From Mycteria americana (lineage: Eukaryota > Chordata > Aves > Ciconiiformes > Ciconiidae): a stretch of 64,000 nt of DNA. Under the pieces are notes generated by a model. The model saw only the letters and a program-made list of their open reading frames with translations. It did not search any database and was not told the origin of the DNA. The number at the start of each line of letters is the position of its first letter. The stretch's first letter is position 1. The stretch is taken from positions 55,924,001 through 55,988,000 of the forward strand of contig NC_134369.1 of NCBI RefSeq assembly GCF_035582795.1, read 5' to 3'. Shown one piece after another: positions 59,379-64,000 of this stretch. The translations under genes and the position numbers were made by a program.

Positions 59379-59930
59379 AACACCCCCTCCCGAAACACCA
59401 TGGACACCGGCCGCAGCCGGCTGGAGCGCCCCCGCGGCGGCTATGACGTGTACACGGCAGCGGAGGCTGCCGGGATACTGGCGGAGCCGCGGGGGCGGGG
59501 CCGGGGCGGGCGGTTGGTGGCGGCGGCCGGCGGCTGGGCGGCGCAGGGGGGCGGGGCAGCGTCCGTGCGAGCCGGCCGGCGTCCCCCCCCCGGCGGGCGG
59601 CGGGGCCGGGCCCGTGCGGCCCTGGGACGGGCTTTCCTTCAGGGGAACAAAGCCAAAACCGCGGAACGCGGCTGAGTTTGAGCTGGGCCCAGCTTGCCGG
59701 CAGGCGCGGCCGGCGCGTCTCGTCGCGCGTGTAACGAGTAAATAAGCCTTAGTCCGTGTCAAAGCGAAGCTGGGGGAGCCCAGGAGCTGCCGGAGGAAGC
59801 TGTGCCGGTCAGAGCCGGTAGGCGAGGCCGGGCGAAGCCAGCCAGCCGCGGGCGGCGGCGGGGCGAGGGGGGCAGGCGGCGGAGCTGTCAGCCGGGCTGG
59901 CGCGGGGCCCGTAAGGCCTGACTACGCGCA

Positions 59931-61253
59931 CATACTTGGGTCACGCCTCATTAACAAAACACGGCGTCCGACTGCTACAAGAATAGAGGCATGGCGTAGT
60001 TGAACATGTGCTTTTACGAAATATGCAAGTTCCTGAAACACGAGGCCCCTTGTGCTTTGGATGTAGGTGCGACAGGTGCGTGGTTGGATTTCCAGCCACA
60101 ACCCCGACACTGGTCCGACGCAAAGCTCTTTGTGTTTTTGATCAAATGAGGTATTTAAATTATTGGGGACTTCAAGGAGTACTGCACTGTTACAGAAAAG
60201 GCGATATTAAAACAGTAAGAACAATACTGATATAAAAAATTGCCGATGTAGGAAATAAAATGCAGGGCAGCTAGCTCATTGCTAGTTTCAAATTAATAAC
60301 CACATAAGAAGACTAATAATTAAAGCACCACATCAATGGTAAAATGAAGCTGAGAAGAAAGCATTTCTCAGGTGAAATCTTAACATTTTTAGAGAGGAAC
60401 TGAGAACACAGCAGGCACAAAACACTTGCTCTGGAGTTACGAGCTGACAAACATCACCAGGCAGCTATGGAAAAACCGGCTTGCGGCTTCCTAATGGTAT
60501 CTTGGCAGAGCCTCGGAGAAGGGCGCGTAGCTGGCCCGCAGTACTGGATTGCCTTTGTAGCTTTACTGGCTGCTGTCACTCACAGGCACCTCTGAGGTTG
60601 GGCATAGTATGTGGTCCAGGAGTTTAGCAGTTAAATAGCTGTCAGGTTTGACACTTTTCTAATAAAGATTGCTTTCCTTCTTCAGTGAAGAGTTTTTCCA
60701 TGAGGTTTATACATTACCAAGTTTTAAATTTAATAGTATATTTACCACCCTTACAATTCTGGTGCATTTTTTTTTGAGCTAGAAATGGAGTTGAAGTAGT
60801 GTATGATTGGTTTTACTATGGATAATTGTAGGAAGTATTAGTGCTGTGATACAGCATGAAACGTAAACACGTATCTTAATCAGTTAATTTTAATTTAAAA
60901 CAGTGGGTTTAATGGAGATGAAAAGTTTACAATGCTCAAAACACCCTGTACCATAGTTTAACAAAAAGCATGTGGGTCCACAGGAGAGAAAAGTTGTCAT
61001 CTTTTCCAATAGTGTTCAGTTAATTAATTTTTATGGGAATATGTCTTAACATTTTTCAAGTAAGATCAGGGATGGCCTCCAGACTTTTGACAATATTTGG
61101 AGATGATAAAAATGTCTCCTATTGTGGTTCATTTCGTAATGCCAAGTTAGGCAAGAAGTCAATAAAGTAGCACAGAGGGCTTTTTTTCCCCCCACTTCTT
61201 TTAATTACTACTCTTGAAAAACTAGAAACTGACTATTCAGCATTGCAACTCAC
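59931..61253. other. Region upstream of TRIP11, no gene recognised
   Basis: AT-rich sequence beyond the CpG island. It should contain the downstream exon of the unassigned minus-strand gene, if that gene ends here, but I cannot identify one. A short minus frame at 60658-60717 (LMEKLFTEEGKQSLLEKCQT, then stop) is protein-like but has no convincing acceptor. Confidence 0.5.
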
Positions 61254-61330
61254 CTTTTAGCTGACTGGCTTCATCCACTGTTGATAAAGGTACATGGAAA
61301 TCATCCAGTTTACTCTGTGGATTGACTGAG
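61254..61330 (-). CDS. Candidate exon B of an unrecognised gene
   Basis: 77 nt between a good acceptor (gtttttgtag) and a strong donor (gtgagt). Only one reading frame is open: SVNPQSKLDDFHVPLSTVDE followed by ASQLK. It begins with one base that completes a Leu codon split from candidate exon A and ends with one base of the next codon. I do not recognise the peptide. Synteny predicts the ATXN3 3' end around here, but this is not any ataxin-3 sequence I know. Confidence 0.5.
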
Positions 61331-63492
61331 CTACAAAAACAGTGCAGTATGTCACAAAAAAATGTGTATTCTGGTAGCAAAACAGGAAATGTTAGCTTAT
61401 ATTAAAATTAGAAAGCATACAATTTTTAAAGATGTAGCATAACTATAATCAGCACCAACTTTCTTCCTAACAGGAGTGTCTTTACATAAATTTTGGAGTA
61501 TCAACAGATGAAAATACAGAGATGATGAAATGTCAGTTATGCACAACAGAAAACTACCCCACTGCTAACATACATACACAATGTCTGGTGCAAAGCCCAC
61601 TGATATCAAAGATGAGATTTTAATGTTTGATGATTCTGTACCCAATCCACATATAAGGGAAAGCACATATAGGAAATACTTGGGTCAAGAGAGAAACATT
61701 AGAAGCTATAATCATATTTATTTAAAAAAGTGATATCAAATACAACCATATATATTCGTGCCTATTTGGAGAGAATTTTCAAAATACCAAACAGCACTGC
61801 CATTTTCCAGTCAAAACAATGACAAAGCATTTCAGCTTTCCTTTTTTAATCTTTTCAGTATTATATGCTTTATATACACAAAATAGAGACAAAAATTGTA
61901 TAGGAATCCAGAGCCAAAGACATGATACTGAAAGCAGAGTCTCAAGACAAAAAAATTATTACTGAAAATGATTTCTAAAATACACAATTATTAGGCAAGA
62001 GATGAAAAAAAATATCCCCTTACAAAATCCTAACTCTACACTGTTTTGTACACATGGGGTTTCATGTAGCAATAACCAAAATTTTATCAATGCTTGCATG
62101 CTTTAAAGACACTATCAAGGTTCTTTTTTTGCGCAGTGGCATTTAAATATTACATCCCTTTCTGTTCCAACTCTTTTAAGTTTCCCCTCCTGAATTCACA
62201 CAGTGGCCATACTGGGCAGGGTTTAAAAAAAAAAACATCTAAGTGTAGTAACAATTACTTGCTTTTCTTAACAAAGGAAATAAAGTAAAAACATTTTGAT
62301 TTGGTAAAAGCAGTTGGAAAGTCACATGTACTTTAACATTCTGAAGAACTGTAACTGGGGAAGGAAGCAACTATGGCAGGTTAAATACTAAAGCATTCCC
62401 TCCATGTCTGAAATGCAAGTAAGGCAAAATGTGTTTATGCCAGTTAAGAAAGTTTATTGCAAAACAGCTCATGCTTTTAAGATGCAAACCTGCATACAGC
62501 ACAAAGAAGCTACTAATTTGAAACTAAGAATTGAATATTTGGACCAGGCCAGTTCAGATGTATTAAGTATTGTTCTTACTTGAACAACTGATTACGTGTA
62601 TGTGGGGAATGGGTATATATGTATTACCTGTTAGACGCTTGCCCCCCCCCCCCCCTTTTTTTTTTAATTATTTGAGTAACTATGATGATTTCCCAGGAGT
62701 TGTTTGTTTTATGCAAGACAGTAACGGCTTACCAAGTGAGCAACATAATTTTATATCTAAGCCCTTAAAAAAAGTTTCCACTTCAATTTTTCTTTTCCTT
62801 GGATTCTTTTCCACTCCTTTAAAAGTATGTGCAGGTAACACGAATTCTACAGTAATACTTCTTTGTAAGTGTGAGTTCTAGAGTTCTCCAATCCCATTCC
62901 CCATAATATTTCTCAGTAAAAAGGCCACCATTTGTACATTTTCATCATTATTTGAAATGGTAACTAAATTCTAGAAAATTTCAGACATTTTAGAACTGTA
63001 GCACATTCTTGTTCATTTTTAAAAACCTGTCAGTTTTGTAATAAAGGAGCTTGCAAATGACAGTATTTGTCTGAGACACAGAAATAGAATTATTTACTAG
63101 ACATGTGCAGAAGCCATTTTAAACTCCCCACCATTTTATAGATTTGTAATAGAAGCAATAGTCCAACATTAAAACATTGGAGATTTACCTTTGTATTGGT
63201 TATTTAAGTAGTCTGCAAAGTAATTAAGTACGAAAAATAAGAGTACCTTAGCTGAAAATTACATTTAAACTTGCTGAAGTTGTTTGAAGGGCATAAGGAG
63301 CCCAGATGTTGGAGAGTAAGCCAATATTGTATCAGATCAGTTTCAAGCCCAGAAAAATGGGAGCATTTAAATAGCTCATTGACACCTGCTGTGCTTAACA
63401 AGAACTGCATTCAAGCATGACTGCATTACAACACTTTTTCCTCCCTGCCCTCATTACAAGACCATGAAAGCAGTTTACAGAATTATACTTAC
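61331..63492. other. Interval between candidate exons B and A
   Basis: AT-rich, with a C14-T10 tract at 62642-62665 and no other exon I can support. A plus-strand frame at 62570-62881 crosses this homopolymer and is unlikely to be coding. Confidence 0.55.
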
Positions 63493-63553
63493 AGAACTAA
63501 TTTTGGAAGATATTTAACATAAGTATCACTCATTCTCCCTACCCCCTTGATTT
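63493..63553 (-). CDS. Candidate exon A of an unrecognised gene
   Basis: 61 nt between acceptor gtttttctgcctatag and donor gtaagt, both strong. The open frame reads IKGVGRMSDTYVKYLPKLV plus two bases that join candidate exon B in frame. It could be an internal exon (phase 1 at its 5' edge) or, using its internal ATG, a start exon. Unrecognised. Confidence 0.5.
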
Positions 63554-64000
63554 CTATAGGCAGAAAAACACAAATTACAAAACACATAAACCATTCACTG
63601 TGAGGAAGACTATAAAAATCTGTTGGATGAATGAAGTCTGAAATTCCCTCAAATATCATACTGTAATAAAAAAATAAATCAATTTCTGCTCCTTTACAAT
63701 GGACTTTGGCCTAAAGCTACAACATGGGAAAAAACCTTCACCTTGACAGAATAGATAACACTAGGAATAGGCTCTAAATTTAGTAAACACCTTATGAGCA
63801 TAGTTCAGCCACGTTGAGAACTGTTTATCACTAAAAGAATGCACACCAAAAAAGTGAGATTTGCTTTTTATTGACAGCTTCTTGGCAGGTGCTGCACACA
63901 TTTTGAACTTTAGGCCTGGGTTATAAAATATGTACTGTCAGCAATTAGTATTAGTCTTTTCCTTTGGTGCAATTAACATACATAGCTCAAATTGCTACCT
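63554..64000. other. Right end of window
   Basis: No feature recognised. If candidate exons A and B are real, this is intron or leader of the same gene. Confidence 0.5.

Larger units (their letters stand above)
58790..59930. promoter_or_regulatory. TRIP11: CpG-island promoter of TRIP11
   Basis: A sharp change from AT-rich sequence to very GC- and CpG-rich sequence with many GC boxes (ggggcgggg) spans TRIP11 exon 1 and about 0.8 kb upstream. There is no TATA box near the start codon. This is the expected housekeeping-type promoter for a Golgi protein; such islands often start transcription in both directions. Edges are by eye. Confidence 0.8.

Noticed and set aside
59400-59745. Two long overlapping plus-strand ORFs (91 and 100 codons) in the CpG island
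   Set aside because: GC-rich DNA lacks stop codons in most frames. The translations are Arg/Gly/Ala/Pro-rich without domains, and they overlap the TRIP11 leader. A divergent transcript is possible but coding is not supported.
60658-60717. Short minus frame ending in a stop, considered as the terminal exon of the unassigned gene
   Set aside because: It looks protein-like but has no AG with a pyrimidine tract at its start, and an in-frame stop lies just upstream.
1-64000. CRISPR arrays, operons, phage or plasmid features, tRNA or rRNA genes
   Set aside because: None seen. The window is intron-rich vertebrate DNA; no spaced direct repeats, cloverleaf with A/B boxes or rRNA motifs were recognised.

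Overview
This is vertebrate nuclear DNA, almost certainly from a bird. Genes are split into short exons with GT-AG introns, two CR1 LINE fragments of avian type are present, a few worn amniote-wide repeats remain, and the gene order FBLN5 - TRIP11 matches the human 14q32 block. I see no bacterial, phage, CRISPR or plasmid features. The species cannot be named from the sequence alone. Layout, all recognised genes on the minus strand: (1) 1-10058 holds the 5' part of FBLN5 (fibulin-5), with coding exons 1-4 at 10042-10058, 7826-7880, 5317-5368 and 3913-4155; the rest of the gene lies beyond position 1. (2) About 10.2-24.2 kb is intergenic, with low-complexity tracts and one decayed LINE-like reading frame near 17.1-17.4 kb. 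(3) 28287-59148 holds the complete coding region of TRIP11 (GMAP-210, a cis-Golgi golgin). I resolved it into 20 coding exons that join in frame to 5,859 nt (1,952 codons plus stop), with a probable 2-4 kb 3' UTR below 28287 and a CpG-island promoter around 58.8-59.9 kb. (4) 60-64 kb lies upstream of TRIP11. By synteny it should approach the 3' end of ATXN3, but I recognise no ATXN3 sequence. Instead there are two well-formed candidate minus-strand exons (63493-63553 and 61254-61330) that join in frame and encode a peptide I do not recognise. Function: FBLN5 encodes a secreted RGD-containing elastic-fibre protein. TRIP11 encodes a very long coiled-coil tether with an N-terminal curvature-sensing amphipathic segment and a C-terminal ARF1-binding GRAB region. 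They are neighbours by position and do not share a pathway. No new molecular system is evident. The points most worth checking are the unassigned exon pair upstream of TRIP11, a segment of the human GMAP-210 coiled coil (about 27 residues) with no counterpart here in a CR1-bearing intron, an unusual GT donor after TRIP11 exon 6, upstream ATGs in the TRIP11 leader, and recurring G/T-rich (sense strand) tracts, one of which forms the 3' splice region of the last TRIP11 exon.
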